In this document: positions 1 through 11,240 of the stretch, in pieces
Layout: every line of letters starts with the position of its first letter
How positions within the stretch are numbered: the stretch's first letter is position 1
NCBI RefSeq assembly: GCF_030272615.1
Contig: NC_081413.1
Coordinates: 101,824,239 to 101,888,238, forward strand
From: Cryptomeria japonica
Taxonomy: Eukaryota; Streptophyta; Pinopsida; Cupressales; Cupressaceae
Direction: 5' to 3'
Length of the DNA: 64,000 bases
Position numbers and translations under genes: made by a program
The notes under the pieces: generated by a model
The model's database searches: none
Told to the model about the DNA's origin: nothing
What the model saw: only the letters and a program-made list of their open reading frames with translations

Positions 1-121
1 ATGCAAACATGGACTCTATATGATGATGCTTTTATGCTTGTTACTCTATTTGATGATGATGCTTTATGCTTTGATTTTATGGATGCAGTGATTATATGGA
101 TGATGTTTCTTTATGCATGTT
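1..121 (-). other. G1 3' untranslated region, part beyond Copia A
   Basis: ATG-rich low-complexity sequence built on TGATGATG and GGATGCA words. It has the same character as 7868-8360, so the two pieces were one stretch before Copia A inserted. No coding potential is seen. Confidence 0.6.
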
Positions 122-126
122 ATTCT
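122..126. repeat. Target site duplication of Copia A, left copy
   Basis: ATTCT immediately outside the left LTR; an identical copy lies at 7868-7872. Confidence 0.9.
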
Positions 127-1647
127 TGATAGTTCTGATACTTAATATAAGTACATATCCAATAGCCAACAAGATGAGAGGCGGGGTGAATCATACAAAC
201 TTAATCTTCCATAAAAACATCAGATTCAACCTCGGTAACATATATTTCAGTAATATAAACAAAACTGTTAAACATGCAAACTCAAAAACATATAAACATC
301 ATAAACCTCATAACACCAAATTTAACGTGGAAACCCAAATAGGGAAAAACCACTGTGGGATTTCGGACCCACTAAGAAATATACTCTTCTAGAGTATGCT
401 CAGTTAAAAGCAAATCTTGTTAAAGATTACAAACACATTGCTAGATGTGACCCGGTTAAGGGATTTCCCTCAGATTTGTTAGGATCTTCACCTTGTTAGA
501 AGTGACCTTGTTAAAGGATTTCAAACACTCAATCAGAATGTCACCTTGCTAGAGGGTTTTACAAATAAGACTGTTAAGTCCACTCGGTTAAGAGATTTTT
601 TGTCACTTTCACAAAATAACAGTAATAAAATCTATCTACAACTTCACATCTAAAATGCTAAAGCAGATTCCTATTTGTTCAATACAATCTAGACGTAGAA
701 CTAATCTTGTCTAAAACCGGGCTTCTATACTCTGTTATTCAAATAGGTCTTCAAGCTTCTGTGCTTTGTAATCACTATGTAGCATCCCTATGCATACACT
801 TGCCCGCATACATTGTTTATCAACAGTTTCCTATTTATAAACAATTAGGTAACCACTTAATCTCCTTGATCACATTTCCCATGATCAATCATAGCCATCA
901 GATCTTCGATCTTGTCCAGGTTCAATGCATCTTTCAATCTGAAAATGTTTTTCCCCGCCTTGGAACTTGCATATATGTCTTGGAACTTGTGCTAGGGTAT
1001 TGCGGTTCAATCTGAGCTGTAGATCTTCATGCTGACTTTCCATTGCCTTAGATTCATTAACAAACTTCATCCACGACTCACTAATCATTTAATCAATTCT
1101 AGCTCATCAGCTTCCTCCATTAAATAACGCATGAAAACATTTAATGCATTCTGTTAGAGCTTGGTTACAACTCGGTAACAACTCGGTGAATACTAAACTT
1201 CACTCGGTAGACATTCCAGCTTCATTAACCGATAGAGATAACCTTAGGGTTTACCGACTAGGTTCTTTGCTTGATAACATAGTATAGTATTAACCTTTAC
1301 AATTTACAACATATGTATGATGTTAAAACAATCTAAAACATCATGATCTCATCATTGTCTGACTCGGTACTAGTTACCCATTGAATACCTTATTCATCCC
1401 CTTATTCATCATATTCTTTCCTGTGTCTTTTACCGACATCTTTATAATCTTCAAATCATACTTCTCAAGATATGGCAACATCATACTGAATTAGAAAATC
1501 AATTACTTGACATCAATCACAAAATAATAATATCAAGACAGTAAACATCCTTAATCAGTTATATCCATAATCATGAACAACCTTCTCAATATCCTTATGA
1601 AATGCCAACAATCTTTCATTGTCTGTTATAATGCTATATTGCCAACA
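127..1647 (-). repeat. Copia A 3' LTR
   Basis: 1521 bp, starting TGATAG and ending CCAACA on the plus strand. It matches 6322-7867 along its length with scattered substitutions. It lacks the 23-bp duplication that the other LTR carries. Short ORFs inside are not conserved genes. Confidence 0.93.
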
Positions 1648-1648
1648 A

Positions 1649-1659
1649 TCTCCCCCTTT
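1649..1659 (-). promoter_or_regulatory. Polypurine tract of Copia A
   Basis: TCTCCCCCTTT on the plus strand, one base inside the 3' LTR; on the element strand this is AAAGGGGGAGA. It is the plus-strand DNA priming site by position. Confidence 0.85.
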
Positions 1660-2075
1660 GGCATTGATGGCAAAACCAATTGATTTGATCTTAAAAGATT
1701 CGGATTGCTGTGATTCGAAAATGCTGAAATGCTCTCCCCCATACATTAGACTTCTCCTATTTTCTTCAGTCTTCTTTCCAATCTGTAGTCTTCTCAGTTT
1801 TCTTTTAGTCTTCTCCTTAGTCTTCTCCCCCTTTGACAACAATGCCAAAAAGTAAAGAACTAAAACATAATTTCTTCCTGTATGAAGTGATTTCTACTGC
1901 TTGTGTATCAATTCAGTCTCAGTCAGAGCATTTTGTCTTTAATTCCTATTCCCTGTATAAGTTCCTGTAATAATTCCTGTACACCTTTAGAAAACATCCT
2001 AAAGTGTATAAATCAACATCAACTCCCAAAAGATATTCGATAGAGTCATCGGATTGATGCTTTCATTGAACTCGA
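1660..2075 (-). other. Copia A 3' untranslated region with a second polypurine tract
   Basis: No domain is recognisable. A second tract almost identical to the terminal PPT lies at 1824-1834, followed by a similar GACAACAATGCC tail. CTTCT-rich (purine-rich on the element strand) sequence links the two. A minus-strand ORF of about 97 codons here has no recognised family. Confidence 0.6.
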
Positions 2076-2965
2076 TCAATGAGTAGAAGATAGGGGTAGG
2101 ACCCCTAACTTACTTCTGAGATATTCAAAAGTGTCCCTTGGTAGTGGCTTTGTGAAGATATCTGCTATTTGTTCCTTTGTGCTAACATACTCCAACACCA
2201 CTTTCTTCTCTTGAGCTTCTTCTCTAAGATAATGATATTTGATAGAGATGTGCTTTGTCTTAGAGTGCATAACAGGATTCTTTGAAATATTAATGGCACT
2301 AGTATTGTCATAGAATATAGTTACTGGCTTGGTAACTTTCTCATTTATACCTTCCAACAATTGTTTGATCCATGCAATGTTGGTACAATTTAATGCTGCA
2401 ACAATGTATTTAGCTTCTGCTGTTGACTGTGAAACACATCCTTGTTTCTTGCTAAGCCAACTCACTAGTCTTTCTCCTAAAAAGAAAGCTCCTCCACTTG
2501 TGCTTTTTCTGTCATCAATGTTGCATGCCCAACCAGCATTAGTATAAACTTTTAAATTAAAATCATTTCCTTTCTGATATACTAAGCCATAATCCTCAGT
2601 TCCTTTCAAGTATCTAAAAATTCTTTTGATTGTTGTCATGTGTGTTTCCTTAGGATCTGTAGAGAATCTTGCAACTATACCTACTGCATGTGCTATGTCT
2701 GGTCTGCTGTGAACAAGATATTGTAGCTTTCTAATCATGGATCGGTAAAGTGTCTCATCAACAGATGCAGATTCATCATTCTTTGATAATTTACAGTTGG
2801 TAGTCATAGGAGTACTTACTGGTTTTGAATCCTCCATTCAAAATTTCTTCAAGATTTCCTTTATGTACTTGGATTGAGTAATGAAAATCTCATTTTTCAT
2901 TTGCAGTATCTGTAAACCTATAAAATACTTTATCTCACCGATTAATGACATCTCAAATTCTTTGC
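2076..2965 (-). pseudogene. Copia A RT C-terminus and RNase H
   Basis: The C-terminal part of the Copia polyprotein. After the RT thumb (GEIKYFIGLQ-like segment) comes MEDSKPVSTPM, then the connection YLVHSRPDIAHAVG and the RNase H domain with VYTNAGWA, STSGGAFFLG, STAEAKYIV, FYDNTSAI and KHISIKYH, ending near IADIFTKPLP. The VYxDADWA-type motif reads VYTNAGWA, so the expected first acidic pair is changed. One stop just before MEDSKP (about 2838) and a frameshift near 2965 separate it from the upstream block. The usual role is removal of the RNA strand during reverse transcription. The domain call is secure; function is lost. Confidence 0.9.
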
Positions 2966-4639
2966 TCATTTCATTTCCAAAGTTCTTTCATAAAGAGTCA
3001 TTACACAAAATATAATATCATCAACAAATATGGCTGAGATCAGTATTCCATTATCATCATTCTTCATGTACATGTTGCTATTCTCACTTGTCCTTGTAAA
3101 ACCAATCTTAATCAAATAAGAGTGCAATCTTTCATACCATGCTCTAGGTGCTTGTTTCAAACCATATAAAGCTTTGTTCAATTTACATACTTGATCTTTA
3201 TTATTGTCTTCAACAAATCCTTCAGGTTGTTCAATAAAAACTTCTTCTTCCAATATTCCATTCAAAAATGTAGATTTGACATCCATTTGATATACCTTGA
3301 AGTTTTTGAAAACAACATATGCCAACAATGTTCTTACTCCTTCAAGTCTAGCAACAAGTGCAAAAGTTTCACCATAATCAATTCCTTCTTCTTGAGCATA
3401 ACCTTTGCAAACTAGTCTTGCTTTGTTTCGAATGACCTCTCCTTTTTCATTTAGGTTGTTTTTGAAAATCCACTTTGTACCAATTACATTTTTGTTCTTT
3501 GATCTTGGGATTAGTGTCCATGTGTCATTCTTCTTGATTTGATCAATCTCTTCTGTCATAGCATTTATCCAATCTTCACTATTAAATGCCTCTTTCACTA
3601 TTCTCAGTTCAAATTCAGATATCAAACATTTGTTCTGTCTCTGCTTGTTCCTTGTCATCACTGGATCATCCTTATCTCCTATAATCTGACTTGGTGCATG
3701 ATGTCTTCTGACATACTTGGCTAATACAGGTTTGGTAGGCTCTGTCTGATCTTCTTCATCACTCAGTAACTGGATATTCTCTTCATTTTCTTCAACAGTC
3801 TTCTCGGTAAGACTTCTCGGTTGAACATAGACAAATTCATCATAGTCTTTTGGTTCCTTGGAATTTCCTTCATCATTTCTTTTTGCAAATTCATCAATTT
3901 TCACATTTGCACTTTCTACTATTTTGTTAGATGATTTGATCAGACATTTAAATGCTTTGCTTCTAGAAGAATAACCTAGAAATGTTCCTTCTTCACTTTT
4001 CTGATCAAATTTGCCATTTCTATCATCTTTGTGAACATAGCATCTACTTCCAAAGATTTTAAAATAACTTACATTAGGTTTCTTATCATACCAGATTTCA
4101 TATGGTGTCTTCAAAGTACCTTTCTTCAATTGAACTCGGTTCAAGGTGTAAACTGCTGTGCTTATTGCTTCTCTCCAAAATGTTTGTGGCACCTTCTTTT
4201 CAATCATCAGTGTTCTAGCACAATCCACAATAGATTTGTTTCTTCTCTCAGCTATTCCATTCTGCTGTGGAGTTCTCGGTGCAGAGACTTGTCTTTTAAT
4301 ACCATTATCATTGCAGAATAAACTGAACTCATTAGATGTGAACTCAACTCCTCTATCTGATCTAAGACATTTCAGTTGTCTTCCTATTTCATTTTCAACT
4401 CTTGCCTTGTACCATTTAAACATTTGAAAAGCTTCTGATTTTTCTTTTAAAAACATTACTGACATGATCCTTGAATAGTCATCCACAAATAATATGAAAT
4501 ATTTATCACCATAATAACTTTGAACTTTCATAGGACCACAAAGATTAGTGTGCACTAGATCTAAAATTCCCTTAGAAGTGTAAGACTTACTTGTAAAGCT
4601 TGATCTTGTCATCTTACTCATCTGGCATCCTCGACACAT
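2966..4639 (-). pseudogene. Copia A integrase and reverse transcriptase
   Basis: 557 codons open. The start of this segment holds CRGCQ, the last two cysteines of the integrase zinc finger. The integrase core follows with the second Asp at residue 95 ([10 protein letters not shown]) and the Glu at 131 (GIAERRNKS), 35 residues apart as in DD35E enzymes. The first catalytic Asp, normally in HTDLCGP, reads HTNLCGP (residue 32). RT follows with [38 protein letters not shown] and an intact FVDDIIF active site near the end. Integration would fail from the Asp-to-Asn change alone. An upstream frameshift joins it to protease. Confidence 0.93.
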
Positions 4640-5055
4640 AGCATTCTAAGGTTTTTCAAGATTCAGTAGACCTCTTACTCGGTGCTTCTTACTTATTTTG
4701 ATAAGATTATCAAAATTTACATGACAAAACCTTTTATGCCATAACCAGGTATCATCTAACTTTGCATACAAACACTTATTCCGAGTTGAGTCTAGGTGAA
4801 ATGTGTTACCTTTTGTTTGTGTTGCGGTAGCAACTAACTTTCCATTCTTGTCATAAACTTTGACAATTCCTTTCTGAAATTCTATTCAGTAACCTGTGTT
4901 GTTTAGCTGTGCTACACTCAACAAATTGTATTTCAAACCTTCAACCCACTAAACATCATTGCATCTTGCATTATCAAGAAGTGTTATAGATCCTTTACCT
5001 CTTACCAGACATGGTGCATCATTACCAAATCTAACATAGCCTCCATTATAATCTT
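4640..5055 (-). pseudogene. Copia A protease-integrase linker, broken
   Basis: Conceptual reading in more than one frame gives the pre-integrase region: a VEGLKYNLLS-like segment and LWHKRFCHVNF with the two histidines that pair with CRGC downstream. At least two stops and one frameshift (about 5070) lie here. This is the GAG-pre-integrase domain of Copia polyproteins. Confidence 0.75.
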
Positions 5056-5745
5056 CTAATATAACAAACTTGTGTTATCTCCTGTCATATGATGTGAGCA
5101 TCCACTATCTATAATCCAAGAATCATTAGTGTTTATGTGAGATATTAGGGCTTTTTCTTCATACCTTTCTTCATCTGATCCATCTTTGATAGCCACATAA
5201 ACTACTTCCTCTGTATCAGTCTCATCTGATTTATCATCGTTGGATTCCTCATCAGCTATTAGGCATGTCTTTCTATCTCTTCTTCTGAAGTCTCGGTGTC
5301 CTATGTAATGATTGTCTTTCTGTCTGTCATCTCGGTAATCTCTCTTTTTAGTAAAATCTTTGTCAGGACAGTTAGAAGCCATATGTCCTATCTTATCACA
5401 ATTGAAACATTTCAAAGGTAGTTTTCCTTTATACTTACCTTTGCCTCTTGGTAATCTTTTGGCTAATAGTGCTTCAAACTCTTCTTGCTTTCTGATTTCT
5501 TCATACAGTTTGTGTATTGCCTCCATGTTCTTACGAAATCTTTCACTTGCTCCACTGTGATCTCCTTCAGAGTACTTATACTTTCTTTCATTGAAATTAT
5601 TAGATTCATCAAGATGAAAAGAACTAAATGCAGATTCAACTTTATTTACCGAAGATCCACTGCTATCAAAGTTACTCAATTCAAATGCATGTAGCTTACC
5701 AATAGTAGCATCTAAAGAAATTGGCATATTAGGTACAGACCTCAA
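5056..5745 (-). pseudogene. Copia A gag nucleocapsid and protease start
   Basis: 229 codons open. The middle holds a CX2CX4HX4C zinc knuckle (CFNCDKIGHMASNC) that binds RNA in the nucleocapsid. A charged stretch rich in Arg and Asp follows, then an acidic segment, then the aspartic protease motif IIDSGCSHHMTGD, in which DSG is the catalytic triad. The frame is lost straight after the protease motif by a one-base shift. The same frame continues the upstream gag segment across one TGA codon, so both belong to one original gag. Confidence 0.92.
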
Positions 5746-5763
5746 TTCATTGATTGCAGAGAC

Positions 5764-6117
5764 TCAGATTGCATAAGCTGGTAGAAGGGTTCTTAACAAC
5801 TTACTTGTTATATCCTTTTCTTCAATAGTTCCACCTGCTCCTTTGATTTGATTGACAATCTCCTTTAGTCTTGTATTGTACTGAGTTATGTTCTCACCTT
5901 CATTCATCTTTATAGAGTCAAGTTGTCCTCTTAGACTATCTACTTTTTCTCTTTGAACATGTTCATCTCCTCCATATACTGATATGAGCTTATCCCACAT
6001 TGCCTTTGCATCATTGCAGCCTTCTAGATCATTAAACTCTGAATTAGTCAATGCAGATGTTATTTCAATCATTGCTTGAATGTGTTCTTGCTTTGCCTTT
6101 ATCTCTTCCATAGTCAA
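5764..6117 (-). pseudogene. Copia A gag, UBN2-type capsid segment
   Basis: 117 codons open, matching the retrotransposon gag domain seen in plant Copia elements: AKAMWDKLISVYGG followed by a helical segment with DSLRGQLDSIKMNEGENITQYNTRLKEIVNQI. The role is assembly of the virus-like particle in the cytoplasm. It ends at a TGA in the same frame as the next gag block. The true start probably lies a little upstream, between here and the PBS, where MET codons are missing or the frame is broken. Confidence 0.85.
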
Positions 6118-6307
6118 TGGATAGGTGCTCAGTGTAAAAAAATCATTCTCCAGATAGTATACAACATATTCTCAACTCCTGATAGATGTAGCTTCATCCT
6201 TTTCTGCTATGTAGAGAAACTTGACTTGTTCAACTTCGGTGCATCCCTCTTATACATATTTGGAACTTTAACTCAAGTGCCTTTAAACTTTCCTTCCAGA
6301 GTCCAAA

Positions 6308-6319
6308 GCTCTGATACCA
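6308..6319 (-). promoter_or_regulatory. Primer-binding site of Copia A
   Basis: GCTCTGATACCA on the plus strand reads TGGTATCAGAGC on the element strand, 2 nt from the 5' LTR. This is the common plant Copia PBS complementary to initiator Met tRNA (established knowledge). Confidence 0.93.
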
Positions 6320-6321
6320 AT

Positions 6322-7867
6322 TGATAGTTCTGATACTTAATATAATTATAGATCCAATAGCCAACAAGATGAGAGGGCGGGATGAATCATACAAACTTAA
6401 TCTTCCATAAAAACATCAGATTCAACCTCGGTACCATATATTTCAGTAATATAACCAAAACTGTTAAACATGCAAACTCAAAAGCATGTAAACATCATAA
6501 ACCTCATAACACCAGATTTAACATGGAAACCCAAATAGGGAAAAACCACTGTGGGATTTTGGACCCACTAAGAAATATACTCTTCTAGAGTATGCTCGGT
6601 TAAAAGCAAATCATGTTAAAGATTACAAACACATTGCTAGATGTGACTCGGTTAAGGGATTTCCCTTAGATCTGTTAGGATCTTCACCTTGTTAGAAGTG
6701 ACCTTGTTAAAGGATTTCAAACACTCAATCAGAATGTCACCTTGCTAGAGGGTTTTACAAATAAGACTGTTAAGTCCACTCAGTTAAGAGATTTTCTGTC
6801 ACTTTCACAAAATAACAGTAATAAAATCTATCTGCAACTTCACATCTAAAATGCTAAAGCAGATTCCTATTTGTTCAATACAATCTAGACATAGAACTAA
6901 TCTTATCTATCTACTGGGTTTCTGTACTCTGTTATTCAAATAGGTCTTCAAGCTACTGTGCTCGGTAATCACTATGTAGCATCCCTGTGCATACACTTGC
7001 CCGCATACATTGTTTATCAACAATTTCCTATTTATAAACAATTAGATAACTGCTTAATCTCCTTGATCACATTTCCCATGATCAATCATAACCATCAGAT
7101 CTTTGATCTTGTCCAGGTTCAATGCATCTTTTGATCTGAAAATGTTTTACCCCACCTTGGAACTTGCATATATGTCTTGGAACTTGTGCCAGGGTATTGC
7201 GGTTCAATCTGAGCTGTAGATCTTCATGCCGACTTTCCATTGCCTTAGATTCATTAACAAACTTCATCCATGTCTCACCAATCATTTAATCAATTCCATC
7301 TCATCAGCTTCCTTCATTAAATAATGCATGAAAACATTTAATACATTCTATTAGAGCTCGATTACAACTCGGTAACAGCTCGATGAATACTAAACTTCAC
7401 TCGGTAGACATTCCACCTTCATTAACCGATAGCGATAACCTTAGGGTTTACCGACTAGGTTCCTTAGGGTTTACCGACTAGGTTCTTTGCTTGATAACAT
7501 AGTATAGTATTAACCTTTACAATTTACAACATATGTATGATGTTAAAACAATCTAAAACATCATGATCTCATCATTGTCTGACTCGGTACTGGTTGCCCA
7601 TTGAATACCTTATTCATCCCCTTATTCATCATATTCTTTCCTGTGTCTTTTACTGACATCTTTATAATCTTCAAATCATACTTCTCAAGATATGGCAACA
7701 TCATACTGAATTAGAAAATCAATTACTTGACATCAATGACAAAATAATAATATCAAGACAGTAAACATCCTTAATCAGTTATATCCATAATCATCAACAA
7801 CCTTCTCAATATCCTTATGAAATGCCAACAATCTTTCATTGTCTGTTATAATGCTATATTGCCAACA
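6322..7867 (-). repeat. Copia A 5' LTR
   Basis: 1546 bp, starting TGATAG and ending CCAACA. It is 25 bp longer than its partner, mostly because of a tandem 23-bp duplication at 7439-7484. Scattered substitutions separate the copies. Confidence 0.93.
7439..7484. repeat. 23-bp tandem duplication in Copia A 5' LTR
   Basis: Two head-to-tail copies of a 23-bp unit starting CCTTAGGGTTTACC. The left LTR has only one copy (about 1232-1254), so the duplication arose after, or during, insertion. Confidence 0.9.
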
Positions 7868-7872
7868 ATTCT
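7868..7872. repeat. Target site duplication of Copia A, right copy
   Basis: ATTCT, identical to 122-126. Confidence 0.9.
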
Positions 7873-9477
7873 ATGTGATGATGATATGGATGCAATGATT
7901 ATGATTACTAACTTAAATGATGCAAATGCAATGATCTATATGAAATGCAAATGAATGATTGATTTGTTTTTGATGATGATGATGTAAATACAAATGATCT
8001 ATATGAAATGTTTTTGTATTTTTATATGTAATGTTTATAATGATTATGAATCTAAGTGCAAAGATGCAACTAAATGATCGTTAATGAACTTTAATGATAA
8101 TGCAAATAATAGTGATGATACACTACATGATGAATGCAATGCACTTAAATGAATGCAAACTAATGCAATGGAAAAATGCAACTAAATTTAATGGATAATG
8201 ATTTAAAATGATGCTAAAAATGAATGCACGTACAATGATTAAATGCAAATTATTTTTGTTTGTCCAAGTATACTCAATCTTTATTTATGACCATTGATCT
8301 GTTAATGAAATGATATGATTATAATGTAACTGACCATGAATGCTTATAATGTAGATGAATAATGAGCTAATACAAAACATCTAACTAAAAATTGTATTGC
8401 CATTCTTCATATGCTATCTTGTAACAGTGCTTGATTTCATCATTGAGCTTTAAAATGTTGTAAGAAAAGACAAGTAACTTGATATAATGATTCAAGATGA
8501 CTTGAGTATTCCTTACATGGATTTTGATATAGCAATTTAATACAAGCAACTTGATATAATGGATCAAGTTGACCTGAGTATTGCTTGTAGAATGGACAAG
8601 GATTATCTCCTTTCATGCATGACTTGGAACATCCTCCTTGATATTTTGCCGATCATATCCTGAGACAAGTTAGTACCATAGTAAGAGGTAAACCATAGAT
8701 AGTAATCAAAGAAAATATTCATGCCCCATCATAGCTTCTCTAGTCATGGACATCCTTGAGTTGCATAGAGTACATGATTAACAATAAAATCAAGATATAA
8801 ACACTGAATCTTGCATGTCATTCACATGTTCTTATGGTCATTAACTGAGATAATCATTTTGATGAATGATCTTTTATAATCCTTTATTACTTGCTGATCG
8901 ATTCTTTGGTTTCTGAGTTTCATGATTCAGTTGTTGATGAAATGCCTTGATTTTGTTTGCTTTGTTGCTCATTATCTATTTCAAAACCCTATGTGTTTTT
9001 GGTTTTTCTAAGTTTTTCGAATGTTTTGGATTTTTCAAAGATTTCAGAAGATCACCTTAGCAAAAGGAATTAGGATTTTGCCCCCAGCGGAAATTTTTTA
9101 TTTATTATGGATGTATGAATTGATCAAGATTTAAACCATGGCAGGATAGAAATGTAGATTGATTGATTTTGATAAAATCTAAGACAGTGACTACAACAAG
9201 TATGTCAAAGATTGATAACTGTTGGTAAGCTGCATATGTCTTGCTACATGATTCAGAGCAATGGATGCAAAAGATGGAAGATGGAATGGATAAGGTAAGA
9301 TATATGGAAGTGATAGATGCGATAGGATGGAGTGGATAGATGTGCAAAGTGATCTCAATAGATGGAGTAGCTTACTTCTTAGACAATGCCTGTTTACCAG
9401 GTTTTCACTATCTAAATTTATTGCATTTTTTTGGATTTTATATGCTTTTTATTGATTTTTTTTTAGGATTGTATATC
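7873..9477 (-). other. G1 3' untranslated region
   Basis: About 1.6 kb without a recognisable coding domain, lying downstream of the G1 integrase on the element strand. The first 500 bases are an irregular series of ATGCAAATGA and TGATGATG words. A 72-bp imperfect tandem pair lies at 8471-8590. A TTTTGCCCCCAGCGG run near 9072 resembles a polypurine tract, but no LTR copy lies beside it. Confidence 0.55.
8471..8590. repeat. 72-bp imperfect direct repeat pair
   Basis: CAAGTAACTTGATATAATG at 8471 and CAAGCAACTTGATATAATG at 8543 start two similar blocks, each continuing to TGAGTATT. Spacing is 72 bp. Confidence 0.75.
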
Positions 9478-10570
9478 TCAAGCATAGAATTTCTTGAGAT
9501 GGATAGAATTGATAGGTTCATCAAACCAATCACCCTCAGGGGTAGATAAATTGTATGCTCCTGATCCATATGTTGCTACTATGACAAAAGGTCCTAGCCA
9601 ATTTGGTTCAAATTTTCCCTTCTTTTCCCGGTCTTGCTGATTTCTTGGATTCTCCCTTAGAACTATATCCCCAATCTGGAAAATACGTGGCTTAACTCTA
9701 TGGTTATATCTTCTTTCCATTCTTTGTTGGTATACTTTCAAATGTTCTATTGCATTTTGGTGATGTTCCTGAATCAGTTCTAGCTCCTGGAGTCAAGAGA
9801 CTCGTTGTTCTTCTTCTGGTATAAGACTGTGCAAGGATACATGTAGAGAAGGTATCTCTACTTCTATAGGTAATGTAGCTTTTGATCCATAGACCAAACA
9901 ATATGGAGTTTCCCTTGTTGGAGTGCGGACACTAGTTTGGTATGCCCAAAGAGCGGGATTTAGCTGAATGTGCCAGTCTTTTCCAGCTTCATTGATTGTT
10001 TTCTTCAAGATTTTCAAGATAGTTTTGTTTGATGCCTTTGATTGACCATTACCTTGTGGATAATATGGAGTAGAGAACCTAGGTTGGATATAAAATTATT
10101 AACATAGCTCTTTCACATCTTGATTTTTGAATGGTCTTCCATTATCAGTGATAATGGTCATAGGAACTCCATAGCGACAGATTATGTAATTCAAAATGAA
10201 TGATGATATTTTTTTCTTATCACTATTGTTAAAGGAATTGCTTCAATCCACTTAGTAAAATATTCAGTAGTAATCATAATAAACTCATGTCCATTAGAAG
10301 ATGAGGGATTGATCTTTCCTACCAAATCAAGGCCGCACTGTGAAAATGGTCATGATCCTGTCATAGGATATAACTCTTGTGCTAGCGCATGAATGAGATT
10401 TCCATGGATCTAACATTGTTTACATTTTCTACCATATGTGAATGAATCTATTTCTATAGTTGGCCAAAAGTAACCCATATGAAGAAGTTTCTTAGCCAAT
10501 GTTAAACCACTTGAGTGTGTCCCACAAATACCTGCATGAATGTCATTAATAACTCTCTCAGATTCATCTT
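9478..10570 (-). pseudogene. G1 integrase, broken
   Basis: Three frame fragments. 9793-10017 holds the end of the integrase core (LNPALWAYQTSVRTPT, then TLPIEVEIPS), preceded in broken frame by sequence matching the DNGRPF and TPYYPQGNGQ regions. 9478-9741 holds the C-terminal domain with YNHRVKPRIFQIGDIVLRE, FEPNWLGPFVI and HLKKFYA at its end. The C-terminal domain is present here but missing in element B. Upstream pieces up to about 10570 match the zinc finger segment. Several stops show that it is inactive. Confidence 0.85.
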
Positions 10571-10859
10571 TTTCAAGACATCTCAACAAAGTACCATCTA
10601 GACCATGCCTATATAGTATATCAGAAATTAGAGTATAGCGAGAGGATTGATGAATACAATTTCATTTCTGATTACGGGATAATTCAAGAGGAAGGATATG
10701 ATCTTTCAAATATTGGTAGGTTTGACCGTATAAGGATTGACTGGTTCCTAATATATGGCAAATTCAATAGGTATGCTGGGATTGAATGGTAGGGGCTAAG
10801 ATATCTTCCATGAGAAACTTGTAAAGCTATTGATTCTCCTTATTTTGCAAGAGAGATGC

Positions 10860-11240
10860 TATTGTAGCCATTGCATCTGCTGCTTTATTCTCATTTCTGG
10901 GAATCTAGGTGAATGTGATTTCTTTAAATTTTTCTTTAAATTTCTCTACTAGCTATTTGTATGGCATAATCTTATCATTCTTTGTTTGATATTCATCATT
11001 TATTTGATTAATGATAAGTTGTGAATCACCATAGACATGGAGTTCTTTGACATTCCATTCAATGGCCATTTTGAGCCCTATAGCCAATGCTTCATACTCT
11101 ACAGTATTATTGGTGCATGGAAACCGCAGTCTATATGATTTCAAAATTGTATGTCCTTGAGGTGTGATGAAAAATATTCCTACGCCTAATCCATATTGGG
11201 TGTAAGAACCATCAAAGTACAATTCCCAAAAGTTTGTACT
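10860..11240 (-). pseudogene. G1 archaeal-type RNase H (aRNH)
   Basis: The second RNase H of Tat elements, placed between RT-RNH and integrase. Visible motifs: ELYFDGSYTQYG (first Asp), TVEYEALAIGLK (Glu) and YGDSQLIINQ (second Asp). The part with the last Asp is frameshifted near 10950. In Tat elements this extra domain is thought to do the RNase H work, while the first RNase H has lost catalytic residues (family knowledge). Confidence 0.85.

Larger units (their letters stand above)
127..7867 (-). mobile_element. Copia A: full-length Ty1/copia retrotransposon
   Basis: Two LTRs of about 1.5 kb that begin TG and end CA on either strand enclose gag, protease, integrase, RT and RNase H in the Copia order, all on the minus strand. 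A TGGTATCAGAGC primer-binding site adjoins the right (5') LTR and a CT-rich strand of a polypurine tract adjoins the left (3') LTR. A perfect 5-bp duplication ATTCT flanks the element, so it is one intact insertion. Stops and frameshifts break the polyprotein and the LTRs differ by scattered substitutions, so it is neither new nor active. The sublineage cannot be fixed by eye. Confidence 0.95.

Noticed and set aside
96-392. 98-codon frame in Copia A LTR, with a copy at 6382-6588
   Set aside because: It lies on the strand opposite the element, the two LTR copies differ in length, and no protein family is recognised.
9068-9090. Polypurine-tract-like site that would place the G1 3' LTR at about 8565-9069
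   Set aside because: That sequence does not match the G1 5' LTR at 19568-20071, so it is treated as 3' untranslated sequence.
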